Source: an uncultured Clostridia bacterium | Lineage (GTDB): Bacteria; Bacillota; Clostridia; Oscillospirales; Ruminococcaceae | NCBI GenBank assembly: GCA_947627875.1 | Contig: CANQXS010000014.1 | Location: 1 to 64,000, forward strand | Length of the DNA: 64,000 bases | Reading direction: 5' to 3' | Shown: in pieces, positions 44,285-52,932 of the stretch | Position numbering within the stretch: the stretch's first letter is position 1 | How the letters are laid out: each line of letters starts with the position of its first letter | The notes under the pieces: model-generated | The model's database searches: none | What the model saw: the letters and a program-made list of their open reading frames with translations, nothing else | Told to the model about the DNA's origin: nothing | Translations under genes and position numbers: made by a program

Positions 44285-45340
44285 TCAGCGGATGCTGCCG
44301 TGAACGAGCTTGTCGTAATATTCGCAGTACTTTATATCCGCGGTGTCGATCAAATTGTCGACATATTCGTTGAATTCCCTGTTGACGTAGTCGTCGCGGA
44401 CGGAATCCCAGTTTTCCTCGGTATAGTCGTCCTGCTCGAGCCTGAGGATAATATGGTAGCCGTAGGAGGTCTCGACGATATCGCTAATTTCGCCGACCTC
44501 GAGCGCGAAGGAAGCCGTTTCAAAGGGCTCGACCATCTCGCCGTAGGTGAAGAAATATCCCTCGGTGTTGTCGGTCATTCCCGGGTCTTCGCCGTAATCC
44601 TGCGAAAGCTGATAGAAATCCTCGCCGTTCTTTGCGCGCTCCAAAAGCTCCTCGGCATATTCGCGGGCGGCGGCTTTGAGCTCGTCCTCGGTGGCGCCCT
44701 CGTAGTCGGCGGCGTTGGCAAAGTGGTCAAAGAGTATCAGAATATGATATACCCTTCTCCAGTTTTCCGAAAGGTCGGTCTTTATTTCGTCATCGGAGGG
44801 GGAAAGCGGCGCTCCCTCCTTCTGGAAGAGATCCTCGTAAACTCTGTTGCAGAGGAACTGGCGGGTAACTATCCTCTTTAAGAGGTCTTCGGTTATCGAG
44901 GAATCGGCAAGCGCCTGCTCAAAGGCTTCGGGGGAATCGAAGGCATTTCGCTGCTCCTCCATATAGGCGTCAATGTCGGCATAGTCCTGCTCCGAAAGCT
45001 CGATGCCGTAATCCTTTGCGAGCATATCGCCCCAGCAGTTGTCGAGGGTCAGATATTCGGTATAGTCTAAAAGACTTTGGAAGTATTGCGGGTCGGAATC
45101 CCAAGTCGCGTCGTCGATATTCGAGAAATATGCCGACTCGACATAGTTATACATATATCTGTATTCGTCAAACGGGACCTCTACTCCGTTTGCGGTGAGC
45201 ATGATAAGACCGTCGGTGTCGATGAATTCGCCGTCGATGTTGAGAAGGCTCTCGTCAACGGTCTTTTTGCCGCAGGCGGTAAGCGACAGAACTGCGATAA
45301 CAAGCGCCGTCACCAGCGCCGTAAGCTTTTTGATAGTCAT
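44285..45340 (-). CDS. PrsA-type parvulin foldase lipoprotein
   Basis: The 351-residue lipoprotein (VIAVLSLTACGKK) has a SurA-N-like helical region and a parvulin PPIase domain: RVYHILILFDHFA, EDFYQLSQDYGEDPG, GYFFTYGEMVEPFETASFAL, VGEISDIVETSYGYHIILRL. These strings match PrsA, which folds proteins after export through Sec. The gene is upstream of and co-transcribed with the serine hydrolase. Start is ATG 45340. Three prolyl-isomerase-like exported proteins are present in this window, suggesting a heavy export load. Confidence 0.92.
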   Translation of the reverse strand: MTIKKLTALVTALVIAVLSLTACGKKTVDESLLNIDGEFIDTDGLIMLTANGVEVPFDEYRYMYNYVESAYFSNIDDATWDSDPQYFQSLLDYTEYLTLDNCWGDMLAKDYGIELSEQDYADIDAYMEEQRNAFDSPEAFEQALADSSITEDLLKRIVTRQFLCNRVYEDLFQKEGAPLSPSDDEIKTDLSENWRRVYHILILFDHFANAADYEGATEDELKAAAREYAEELLERAKNGEDFYQLSQDYGEDPGMTDNTEGYFFTYGEMVEPFETASFALEVGEISDIVETSYGYHIILRLEQDDYTEENWDSVRDDYVNREFNEYVDNLIDTADIKYCEYYDKLVHGSIR

Positions 45341-45422
45341 TTCAATTCTCCAATCGGGTTTAATATTCAGATATTTTACCCCGCCATTATGACGGTTATG
45401 TGACAGCGGGCTGAAACTTGCT

Positions 45423-47024
45423 CTACCTTGCTATCCTTATGTCCTTGACGTAAAACGCCCAGGTCAGAATGTCTACGCCGTCGGTAATTGCCTTGTTATA
45501 GCCGATTTTGTAGTAGGTATAAGCTATCGGGACTATCGGGACCTCGCCGGTGATGATGTCGAGCGCCTGCTGCAGGAGCTTTTCGCGCTCGGCGGGGTCG
45601 ATGCTCGCCTGCTGGCTCTCCAAAAGCGCGTCGACCTCGGGGTTGGAATATGAAGGCACGTTAGAGCCGCCCTCACCCATAAATCCGGAGTAGAATATTC
45701 CCATCACGTTGCCCGACATATCGGAGTAATCCGATTCCCATTCAAACAGACCCATCTCGAAGTTGCGGGTGCCGTCGGGGTTTATGTCGCCGCCGAATTC
45801 GCAGTTGATGAGCTCGTCCTGAGAGACCTTCTCGATATTTACGTTTATTCCTATCTCCTTTAAAGCGCTCTGGAGCGCGAGGGCGATCGAGACGTTCATA
45901 TTCTGCTCGTCGACCATAAGGTCGCAGTCGAAGCCGTCGGGGTAAGCCGACTGCGCAAGGTAGTTCTTCGCGTTCTCGACGCTGTATTCAATGCCCTTCT
46001 GAGACGCGGCATAGCTCTCCCAGCCCTCGGGGTCGTAGGTATAGAGCATTTTTCCCATCGGCAGCGCGGTAGCCGCTTCGCCGACTTCACCTACTATGCC
46101 CGAGGCTATCGACTGCTTATCGACAACGCTTGCAACGGCGCGCCTTACGTTTACGTCGTTAAAGGGCGCGACCTCGCAGTTAAACGCGAGCATAATGAAG
46201 TTGGTGGAATCCTTGAGCAAAACGTCGGTGCTCTCAGCTTCTCTTACTGTGGGGATAAGCTCGGCGGGGAGCATCGTGTCCATATCTATATTGCCGTTGG
46301 TGAGCTCCTGTATCCTTGTGGTGTCGTCGCTGATGACAACAAATTCAACGTTATCGACGACGTCTTCGTTATCGGCATAGGTCTTGTCCCAGTAATTCTC
46401 GTTGCGCGAGAGCTTTACTTCGGTTCCTATGACCCATTCGTCGACCTTATAAGGACCCGTTCCGATTATAAGCCCCGAGGGCTTGCCGAAATCGTCTCCC
46501 TTTTCCTCGCAGTAGGACTTCTTTACGACATGCCCCGCCGCGGTGGAAAATACATACTGCCAGGTGGCGTCGGGTTCAAAGAGCTTTACGGTAAACTGCC
46601 AGTCGCCGGTCTGCTCTATTGATTCCACGTTGTCATACATCCAGGCGAGATATGAGGCGACGTTTTCGTCGCGGTATCTGTTGAGCGAATAGAGAACGTC
46701 ATCCATAGTCATCGGGCTGCCGTCCGAGAAGCAGACGTCGTCGCGCATATTATAGACGTAGGTCAGCTCGTCTTTAGCTTCCCAGTCCTTGGCAAGCTGT
46801 GGCGAAATGCTGCCGTCGGCGTTGAGCCTGAGTATTCCCTCGGTCACCTGTAAAATAACGCTTATTGTGGGACCGTCGTATGCAAAGGCAGGGTCGAGGG
46901 CGGTTATGTCGGATATCATAGATATCCTGAGGGGCTTGTCGGCAGAGCTGCTCTGCTGCCCGCAGGAAGTGAGCGCAAGCGCGGCGATGAGCAGCGCAAG
47001 GACGGCTGAAAGAATTTTTTTCAT
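45423..47024 (-). CDS. Oligopeptide ABC transporter substrate-binding lipoprotein
   Basis: The 533-residue protein has a lipoprotein signal (ALALTSCGQQ) and a family 5 extracellular solute-binding domain: EGILRLNADGSISPQLAKDW, YVYNMRDDVCFSDGSPMTMDDVLYSL, TGPYKVDEW, FNCEVAPFNDVNVRRAVASVVDK. It captures peptides for the DppBCDF channel encoded upstream, with which it forms an operon (last gene, 38-base gap after dppF). Ligand length is not visible from sequence. The start ATG 47024 has AAGGAGGAG upstream. Confidence 0.95.
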   Translation of the reverse strand: MKKILSAVLALLIAALALTSCGQQSSSADKPLRISMISDITALDPAFAYDGPTISVILQVTEGILRLNADGSISPQLAKDWEAKDELTYVYNMRDDVCFSDGSPMTMDDVLYSLNRYRDENVASYLAWMYDNVESIEQTGDWQFTVKLFEPDATWQYVFSTAAGHVVKKSYCEEKGDDFGKPSGLIIGTGPYKVDEWVIGTEVKLSRNENYWDKTYADNEDVVDNVEFVVISDDTTRIQELTNGNIDMDTMLPAELIPTVREAESTDVLLKDSTNFIMLAFNCEVAPFNDVNVRRAVASVVDKQSIASGIVGEVGEAATALPMGKMLYTYDPEGWESYAASQKGIEYSVENAKNYLAQSAYPDGFDCDLMVDEQNMNVSIALALQSALKEIGINVNIEKVSQDELINCEFGGDINPDGTRNFEMGLFEWESDYSDMSGNVMGIFYSGFMGEGGSNVPSYSNPEVDALLESQQASIDPAEREKLLQQALDIITGEVPIVPIAYTYYKIGYNKAITDGVDILTWAFYVKDIRIAR

Positions 47025-47062
47025 GGTATCTCCTCCTTGAGAACTTGGGGTTTCGGGACGCG

Positions 47063-47812
47063 CTACAGGCGCGCGTCTAAAAGACGTTTTGTGTATTCGT
47101 GAGAGGGCGAGCGAAGCAGCTCTTCGGCAGCGCCCGTTTCAACAAGACTTCCTTTATACATCACTCCGACGCGGTCGCTGATATGACCTATCAGCGCGAG
47201 GTCGTGAGAAATAAAGAGCATAGCTATTCCGAGGCTTTCGCGAAGGTCCGAGAGCAGGTTGATTATATTCGCCGAGACCGAAACGTCGAGCGAAGAAACG
47301 GCTTCGTCGGCAATAAGCACCCTCGGCTCGCATAAGAGCGCCCTCACTATCGCGAGGCGCTGAAGCTGCCCTCCCGAAAGCTCCTTCGGGCGGCGCTTAA
47401 GAACGCTTTCCTGAAGACCGGTGGTCTTTAAAAGCCCCGATATTTTCTCGCGGCAAAGCTGCTTTTCGATTCCGAGATAACTCCCCGCGCCCATAAGCCC
47501 CGCGCCGACCGAATAGGCGGGGTTAAAGGTATCGGCGGGGTTCTGGAAGACCATCTGTATCTTCGGTCTGAGGCTCTTTACGGTGTCCTTTCCGAGGCGC
47601 TCGCCGCAGATGTATATCTCCCCGCTGTCGGGTCGGATAAGCCCCATACAGAGCCGCGAAAGGGTGGATTTTCCGCTCCCCGATTCGCCTGCTATGCCGA
47701 GTATTTCCCCTTCGGAGAGCCCAAAGCTCACGTTTTTGACCGCCTCGGTCTCAACGCCGTCCTTACGGAAGGTCTTGCAGAGGTCCTTTACCGCCAAAAC
47801 CGTCTCAGCCAC
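47063..47812 (-). CDS. Peptide ABC transporter ATP-binding protein (DppF/OppF-type)
   Basis: 249 residues with Walker A GESGSGKSTLS, signature ELSGGQLQRLAIVRAL, Walker B VLIADEAVSSLD and switch His in FISHDL. It is the second ATPase of the importer. The start is GTG 47812, overlapping the end of the preceding ATPase gene (stop at 47805), with AAGGGGG upstream. The order dppB, dppC, dppD, dppF, dppA is normal for Opp/Dpp systems. Confidence 0.95.
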   Translation of the reverse strand: MAETVLAVKDLCKTFRKDGVETEAVKNVSFGLSEGEILGIAGESGSGKSTLSRLCMGLIRPDSGEIYICGERLGKDTVKSLRPKIQMVFQNPADTFNPAYSVGAGLMGAGSYLGIEKQLCREKISGLLKTTGLQESVLKRRPKELSGGQLQRLAIVRALLCEPRVLIADEAVSSLDVSVSANIINLLSDLRESLGIAMLFISHDLALIGHISDRVGVMYKGSLVETGAAEELLRSPSHEYTKRLLDARL

Positions 47813-48788
47813 CGAAATCGCCCCCTTTTATGCACGCCGCAAAATGGGTCGGCGAAAATTCGGTCATCGAAACGCCCTTAAGGCAGCCCTCGCAGGCGCT
47901 TTTGCACCTCGGAGCGTAGGGGCAGCCGGAAATGTCGCCGTAAACGTCGGGCAGCGAGCCCGCAACCGATTCGAGGCGGTCCTTCTTTTCGGCTGTGGGT
48001 ATGCTTTTGAGAAGATCGGCGGTATAGCGGTGCTTCGGGCTCTTTGTGACCTCCTCAGCGGTGCCGCTCTCGGCTATAAGCCCCGCATACATAACGTATA
48101 CCCTGTCGCAGATGCGCTTTACCGCCGAAAAATTGTGGGTGACAATAAGAACAGCCATATTCCGCTCTTTTGAGAGCTTCTTTAAAAGCTCGAGAATCTG
48201 AGCCTGGGTGACGGAATCGAGCGCGGTAGTGGGCTCGTCGCATAAAAGCAGCCTCGGCTCGGAGCTCATCGCCATAGCTATGCAGACCCTCTGGAGCTGC
48301 CCGCCCGAGAGCTCCCCCGGAAGGCATTTGAGCCTCATCCGAGGTTCGCTTATGCCGACGCTTTCGAGAAGCCCTGCGGCTGTCTCCCTCGCCTCGGGGC
48401 GCTTTATATCCCTGTGTGCAAGGATAACGTCCTCCATCTGCCTGCCGACGGTTATTATCGGGCTGAGCGCCGTAGAGGAGTCCTGCAAAACCATCGATAT
48501 CTCTTTGCCGCGTATTTTTTGGAGCTCCTTCTGCTTAAGCTTCGCAATATCTACCGTCTCGCCGCTCTTCGTGCGGAAGAGAATGCTCCCGCCGACCTCG
48601 GCGCGCTCGGGGTTATGGAGCCCCAGCACCGATTTTGCGGTTAAGGTCTTTCCGCAGCCCGACTCGCCGACTATCCCGACGATTTCCCCCTCGCCGATCT
48701 CAAGCGAAACGCCTCTTACTCCCCTCGCGACGCCGTAGGCGGTCAGCAGCCTTACCGAGAGGTCTTTTATTTCAAGGAGCTTATCCAT
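47805..48788 (-). CDS. Peptide ABC transporter ATP-binding protein (DppD/OppD-type)
   Basis: 327 residues with Walker A GESGCGKTLTAKS, ELSGGQLQRVCIAMAM, LLCDEPTTALD, and the C-terminal OppD-type Cys motif CPYAPRCKSACEGCLKG, which likely binds an iron-sulfur cluster as in other OppD proteins. Start ATG 48788 overlaps the stop of dppC. Forms a dimer with DppF to power peptide import. Confidence 0.95.
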   Translation of the reverse strand: MDKLLEIKDLSVRLLTAYGVARGVRGVSLEIGEGEIVGIVGESGCGKTLTAKSVLGLHNPERAEVGGSILFRTKSGETVDIAKLKQKELQKIRGKEISMVLQDSSTALSPIITVGRQMEDVILAHRDIKRPEARETAAGLLESVGISEPRMRLKCLPGELSGGQLQRVCIAMAMSSEPRLLLCDEPTTALDSVTQAQILELLKKLSKERNMAVLIVTHNFSAVKRICDRVYVMYAGLIAESGTAEEVTKSPKHRYTADLLKSIPTAEKKDRLESVAGSLPDVYGDISGCPYAPRCKSACEGCLKGVSMTEFSPTHFAACIKGGDFGG

Positions 48789-49638
48789 ATCTGAGCACGC
48801 TCCTCTTTAATTTCCGGCGGGTGGGGTCGATATAGCGCTGAACGCCGTCGGAGAGAATGTTTATCGAAATTACCGTGACCGCTATCGCTATTCCGGGGGC
48901 GAGAGCCGAGAGCGGGCGGGTGAAGATCAGGTTCCGCGACTCTTCGAGCATCGCTCCCCAGTCGCATTCGGGGAGCTTGACCCCGAGCCCTATAAAGCTC
49001 ATCGAGGCGAGGTCGATTATCGCGTAGCCTATGTCGAGCGTGAGCTGCGACGAAAGAGTGGGTATGCAGTTGGGAAGTATCTGCAAAAACAGCAGCTTAA
49101 AAGTCGGGCAGCCCGAGGTCCTTAGCGCCTCGACATAGCCCTTGTTTTTCTCCGAGAGGGTCAGCGAGCGGGTAAGCCGCGCGGTCATCGGGATATAAAC
49201 TATCCCTATCGCGAGGACGGAATTATGGAGCCCTCTGCCGAATATCCCGACGAAAACAAACGCCAGGAGCAGGGTCGGGAAGCTTATTACAACGTCGGTT
49301 ATCCTCATTAAAAGCTTATCGGCAAAGCCGCCGAAATAGCCCGAAACGAGCCCCGCGGGTATGCCTACCGCCATCGAGAACAAAACTATCGCGAAAGCCC
49401 CGAGAATGGTAGTCCTGCCGCCGAAGAGCATACGCGAGAATATGTCGCGCCCTGTCTGGTCGGTGCCGAAGAGGTGCTCCCGCGAGGGGTAGAGCATCGT
49501 CGCCGAAAGGTCGGTGGCGGTGGGGTCGTAGGGGGCTATCAGCGGCGCGAAGAGCGAAATAAGCGTTACCGCCGCAAGGATTATGCAGGATATAGCAACT
49601 GCGGGCGTGAAGAACGCGGAGGCGCTCTTTTTATTCAT
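48781..49638 (-). CDS. Peptide ABC transporter permease (DppC-type)
   Basis: The 285-residue inner membrane subunit has about six helices and the EAA-type loop (VEALRTSGCPTFKLLFLQILP). YDPTATDLSATMLYPSREHLFGTDQTGRDIFSR is the typical DppC periplasmic signature. Start ATG 49638 overlaps the stop of the upstream permease gene by eight bases. Confidence 0.95.
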   Translation of the reverse strand: MNKKSASAFFTPAVAISCIILAAVTLISLFAPLIAPYDPTATDLSATMLYPSREHLFGTDQTGRDIFSRMLFGGRTTILGAFAIVLFSMAVGIPAGLVSGYFGGFADKLLMRITDVVISFPTLLLAFVFVGIFGRGLHNSVLAIGIVYIPMTARLTRSLTLSEKNKGYVEALRTSGCPTFKLLFLQILPNCIPTLSSQLTLDIGYAIIDLASMSFIGLGVKLPECDWGAMLEESRNLIFTRPLSALAPGIAIAVTVISINILSDGVQRYIDPTRRKLKRSVLRYG

Positions 49639-50602
49639 AGGAGGCTTCCCCCTTTCTGACTCTCGGGTCGACCGCCGCGATTATAATGTCTACGGCAGTG
49701 GTAAGAAGCAGGAAGAAGAACACGGTTATCATAGTTATAGCCTGAGTTACGGGGTAGTTAGAGCCCTGAATAGAGTCTATCAGGAGCGAGCCGAGTCCTT
49801 GGAGCGAAAATACCTCCTCGACGGTAACGGCTCCGACCAAAAGCGAGCCTATCTGTATCGACATAACCGAGGAATAGGGGATTATGCAGCTCTTTAAAGC
49901 CTTTGAGAACACGACCTTGCGCTCGCTTATCCCTCCCGCGCGGGCAAAAAGGACATAGTCGGAATCGAGCTCGGTTATCATCTTCGAGCGGATCACCCTT
50001 GCGCCGAGGGCTATCATTCCGAGGGCGATGCAGACCGCCGGCAGAAGCAGCCTTTCCATCATTCCCGAGAAGCCCGAGAACGAGCCCGTGAACCTCACCG
50101 AGGGGGCTATCCGCGAAATAACGGCTATCGCAAGCATTGAGACAAAGAACCCCGGGCAGCTGACCCCCGCAAGGCAGAACGCCGAAAGCGCGGTGTCGGC
50201 TGCTTTGCCCTGCTTTACCGCGCACACCACCCCTATCGGGACCGATACCGCTATAGTTATCAGCGAAGCCGTAAGTATCAGCGGCAGGGTTATCCCGAGG
50301 CGGGGAAGAATAAGCGACCAAACGGGCTGCTGATAGTTGAAATCGAGCCCGAAATCGCCCCTGAGCATTCCCGCGAGCCACCTTAAATATTGCTGCCATA
50401 AAGGAAGGTTGAGCCCGAAGCGCTCCCTCAAAAGGGCTATCGTCTCCTCGTTGGCGCGCTTGCCGCCGAGGACTACCGCAACCGGGTCTACTCCCGAAAG
50501 CCTCTCGAGGAAGAATATCAGAAAGGAGACCGCGAAAAGGGTCAGAACAAAGCCGAATATCCTTGCGAGGATATACGAAGCAAGACCGCCGCGCTTTTTC
50601 AT
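49631..50602 (-). CDS. Peptide ABC transporter permease (DppB-type)
   Basis: The 323-residue protein is the other membrane subunit, with about six helices, the start ILARIFGFVLTLFAVSFLIFFL, ALGARVIRSKMITELDSDYVLFARAGGISERKVVF (EAA loop) and a C-terminal helix. It is the first gene of the operon. The sequence before it includes an inverted repeat, TTACGG-N7-CCGTAA, and an ATATTC-type region; transcription is from the right. Confidence 0.95.
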   Translation of the reverse strand: MKKRGGLASYILARIFGFVLTLFAVSFLIFFLERLSGVDPVAVVLGGKRANEETIALLRERFGLNLPLWQQYLRWLAGMLRGDFGLDFNYQQPVWSLILPRLGITLPLILTASLITIAVSVPIGVVCAVKQGKAADTALSAFCLAGVSCPGFFVSMLAIAVISRIAPSVRFTGSFSGFSGMMERLLLPAVCIALGMIALGARVIRSKMITELDSDYVLFARAGGISERKVVFSKALKSCIIPYSSVMSIQIGSLLVGAVTVEEVFSLQGLGSLLIDSIQGSNYPVTQAITMITVFFFLLLTTAVDIIIAAVDPRVRKGEASYE

Positions 50603-50624
50603 ATTCTTACCTCCTTTTCGGCTT

Positions 50625-50643
50625 TTACGGTTTAAACCCGTAA
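50625..50643. promoter_or_regulatory. Inverted repeat upstream of the peptide transporter operon
   Basis: TTACGG (50625-50630), TTTAAAC, CCGTAA (50638-50643) lies between a possible promoter (TTGCGT/TAATAT on the minus strand, about 50665-50695) and the dppB ribosome site. A repressor such as CodY-type or TetR-type could bind here; identity unknown. Confidence 0.5.
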
Positions 50644-50750
50644 CTTAAAAATCGGATTTCACTCAACATATTACTACAGTTTTTCAAAAAACGCAAGCCC
50701 CGCGGCTATAGAAATACGGCGGGCAAAAGCGCAGTTTTTGGGCAATATCG

Positions 50751-50782
50751 CAAAAGCGGCTCCCCGAAAACGGAGAACCGCT
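50751..50782 (-). terminator. Terminator of the aminopeptidase gene
   Basis: AGCGGTTCTCC and GGGGAGCCGCT pair (11 bp with three G-T pairs) and TTTTG follows on the minus strand. Confidence 0.75.
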
Positions 50783-50800
50783 CTTATAAACCTGCCGAGA

Positions 50801-52030
50801 TCAGATCACGAAGTTGCCGTCCTTGAATATCTGAATGTCTTTGCCGTCGAAGGTGTGACCGACTATCGACATATCGGGCGAGCCGACCATAAAGTCGACA
50901 TGCACCATCGAGTTGTTCACACCGAGGTCGGAAAGCTGCTCGGGGGTCATATCGGCATAGCCCTCGACGCATTCGCGGTAGCCCCTGCCGAGCGCGATAT
51001 GGCAGCTTGCGTTTTCGTCGAACAGGGTCTCGTAATAGAGGATATTCTGGTTGCTTATCGGGGAATCCTGGGGAACGAGCGCGAGCTCGCCTATCATGCA
51101 GGAGCCCTCGTCGGCGGAAATTATCTTTTCAAGAGCCTCTTTGCCCTTTTCCGCTTCGCAGGAAACAGCCTTGCCGTCCTTGAAGGTTATCGAGAAGTTC
51201 TCGATAAGCTGACCGCGGTATGAAAGCGGCTTCGTTGAAACGACCTTTCCCTCCGCCTTGCCTTTCTTCGGGGTGGTGAATACCTCGATAGTCGGCATAT
51301 TCGGGTTGAAGAAATGACCGTTTAAATCGGTCTCTCCGCCGCCGCACCACTTCGACTCGGGCATAAGCCAGCACTTGAAGTCGGTCCCGTTAGACGAAGT
51401 GTAATGGAGATACTCGAACCTGTCTTCGTTGAGCTTTTCGCAGCGCTCCTTGAAATCGGCGTTGACCTTCTCCCAAACCTCTATCGGGTCGTTGTCGTCG
51501 GTGACGTAAACGCTCTCCAAAATCGCCTGCCAGAGCTTCTCTATCGCCTGGCTCTTGCGCAGCCCCGGGAATACCTTCTTTGCCCAAGCCTCGCCCGGAA
51601 CGGCGGCGATGGTCCACTGATGCCTCGACTCCATAGCGTCGGAATACTTCTTTGTCACCTTATATGTATTGACCGAAACCTTCTGCATCTTCGCGGGGTT
51701 TATTCCCTTTAAGCCGTCGGGGTCTTCGGAAACGATGTGAATGCGGCAGGGAAGCTCCTCCGACATCCACTTGATCTTTTCCTCCTGCCACTTGAGGACG
51801 GTGGAAAGGGTCCTGATGCTTTCGTTGCGGTAATGAAGCCTTGTGACCTTATCGCTCGACCAGTTGACAGTGACGTATTTCGCTCCGGCTCTGTAACACT
51901 CGTCGACGACGAGGGCGCAGAAGTCGGCCTGTTCGACCGCGCAGCTTATAACGACGCTCTGACCCTTCTGAACGTTTGCTCCAACGCGCACTATAAGTCT
52001 TGCGTACTTTTTAATCGTAGATTTTTTCAT
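50801..52030 (-). CDS. M29-family metalloaminopeptidase
   Basis: This 409-residue cytoplasmic aminopeptidase (AmpS/PepS-like) removes N-terminal amino acids from peptides. Features of the M29 family: GANVQKGQSVVISC near the start, a metal-ligand segment NMPTIEVFT (Glu), GELALVPQ (Glu), HIALGRGY (His and Tyr) and VHVDFMVG (His and Asp). The function fits a peptide-eating lifestyle together with the adjacent dpp importer. Start is ATG 52030; AGGTATTG precedes it. Confidence 0.93.
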   Translation of the reverse strand: MKKSTIKKYARLIVRVGANVQKGQSVVISCAVEQADFCALVVDECYRAGAKYVTVNWSSDKVTRLHYRNESIRTLSTVLKWQEEKIKWMSEELPCRIHIVSEDPDGLKGINPAKMQKVSVNTYKVTKKYSDAMESRHQWTIAAVPGEAWAKKVFPGLRKSQAIEKLWQAILESVYVTDDNDPIEVWEKVNADFKERCEKLNEDRFEYLHYTSSNGTDFKCWLMPESKWCGGGETDLNGHFFNPNMPTIEVFTTPKKGKAEGKVVSTKPLSYRGQLIENFSITFKDGKAVSCEAEKGKEALEKIISADEGSCMIGELALVPQDSPISNQNILYYETLFDENASCHIALGRGYRECVEGYADMTPEQLSDLGVNNSMVHVDFMVGSPDMSIVGHTFDGKDIQIFKDGNFVI

Positions 52031-52108
52031 TTTTCAATACCTCCGTCTATTTTTGGTTTCGCCATCGAGCTTTAAACGGATAAAGCCCCAGTTTTTGCCA
52101 ACACTGGA

Positions 52109-52137
52109 ATTATACCACACCGTTCAGCATTTTTCAA
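52109..52137 (-). promoter_or_regulatory. Promoter of the M29 aminopeptidase gene
   Basis: TTGAAA (52137-52132), 17-bp spacer, TATAAT (52114-52109) on the minus strand. Confidence 0.85.
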
Positions 52138-52160
52138 GACCTTTTTACACTTTTTTACAC

Positions 52161-52231
52161 TTGACAAAAAAATAAAAATACAGTATCATTTAGGACGAAT
52201 ATTTACAGTTTATTTATAATTACGTTATAAT
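52161..52231 (+). promoter_or_regulatory. Two possible promoters before the Crp/Fnr-ABC operon
   Basis: P1: TTGACA (52161-52166), 17 bp, TATCAT (52184-52189). P2: TTTACA (52202-52207), 18 bp, TATAAT (52226-52231). The region is very AT-rich. No clear Crp-type palindrome is visible. Confidence 0.6.
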
Positions 52232-52284
52232 TTACACACATCGGGGCATTATAATGATCAAGGTCCCCGAGGCGGGAGGAAAAT

Positions 52285-52932
52285 ATGAACGGTTCAGCTT
52301 CGGTTGCCTCGGCTTTTTCGGATTCCGAGCTTTTCGGCGGGGTAGACCCAGCCGAAGTCCGCGGAGGGTTTATTATGAGCTTTCGCCGCGGCGACTGCGT
52401 CGGCGAGACCCAGAACGGAATAGACTGCGTCGGGATAGTTATTTCAGGCGCGCTCGAGGTCAACTCCTCCTATTCCGGCTCGGTCTCGGTGATGAAGCGC
52501 GGCGGAGAATTCGGAATATGCAACATCTTCGTGAACAGGCGGATGCCGACGAGGATAACCGCAAAGGTAAAATCGTCGGTGCTGTTTATCCCGAAAGAGG
52601 AGTTTGCGCGTCTTCTGGGAGCAGACAGCGGGCTTATGTACCGATACGTCAGGCTCTGCAACAAAAAGATGCTCTATCTTGCCGAGCGCCTGAGCCTGCT
52701 CTCGGTCCCCGACTGCTCCGAAAGGCTGATGCATTATCTCGACCTTTCCCAAAGCAACGGCGTTGTGAAACTTGGGGTTACGAAAGACGAGCTTGCGCGG
52801 CAGTTAGGGATATCGCGCTCGAGCCTGTTTCGGGCTTTCGGCGCGCTCGAAGCCGACGGGCGGATAACCGTCGCCGCAGGGACCGTAGTCTTAAACGACA
52901 ATTATTCGACCCGAAAGGAAAAAGTAAAATGA
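52285..52932 (+). CDS. Crp/Fnr-family transcriptional regulator
   Basis: The 215-residue protein has a cyclic-nucleotide-type sensor beta-roll (SFRRGDCVGETQNGIDCVGIVISGALEV, SVMKRGGEFGICNIF) and a C-terminal HTH (VTKDELARQLGISRSSLFRAFGALEADGRI). The N-terminal Cys cluster of FNR is missing, so iron-sulfur sensing like FNR is unlikely; heme or another ligand is possible. The gene is first in an operon with an ABC importer and its stop overlaps the next start (ATGA), so it likely controls the importer. ATG 52285 has GGAGG upstream. Confidence 0.9.
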   Translation: MNGSASVASAFSDSELFGGVDPAEVRGGFIMSFRRGDCVGETQNGIDCVGIVISGALEVNSSYSGSVSVMKRGGEFGICNIFVNRRMPTRITAKVKSSVLFIPKEEFARLLGADSGLMYRYVRLCNKKMLYLAERLSLLSVPDCSERLMHYLDLSQSNGVVKLGVTKDELARQLGISRSSLFRAFGALEADGRITVAAGTVVLNDNYSTRKEKVK

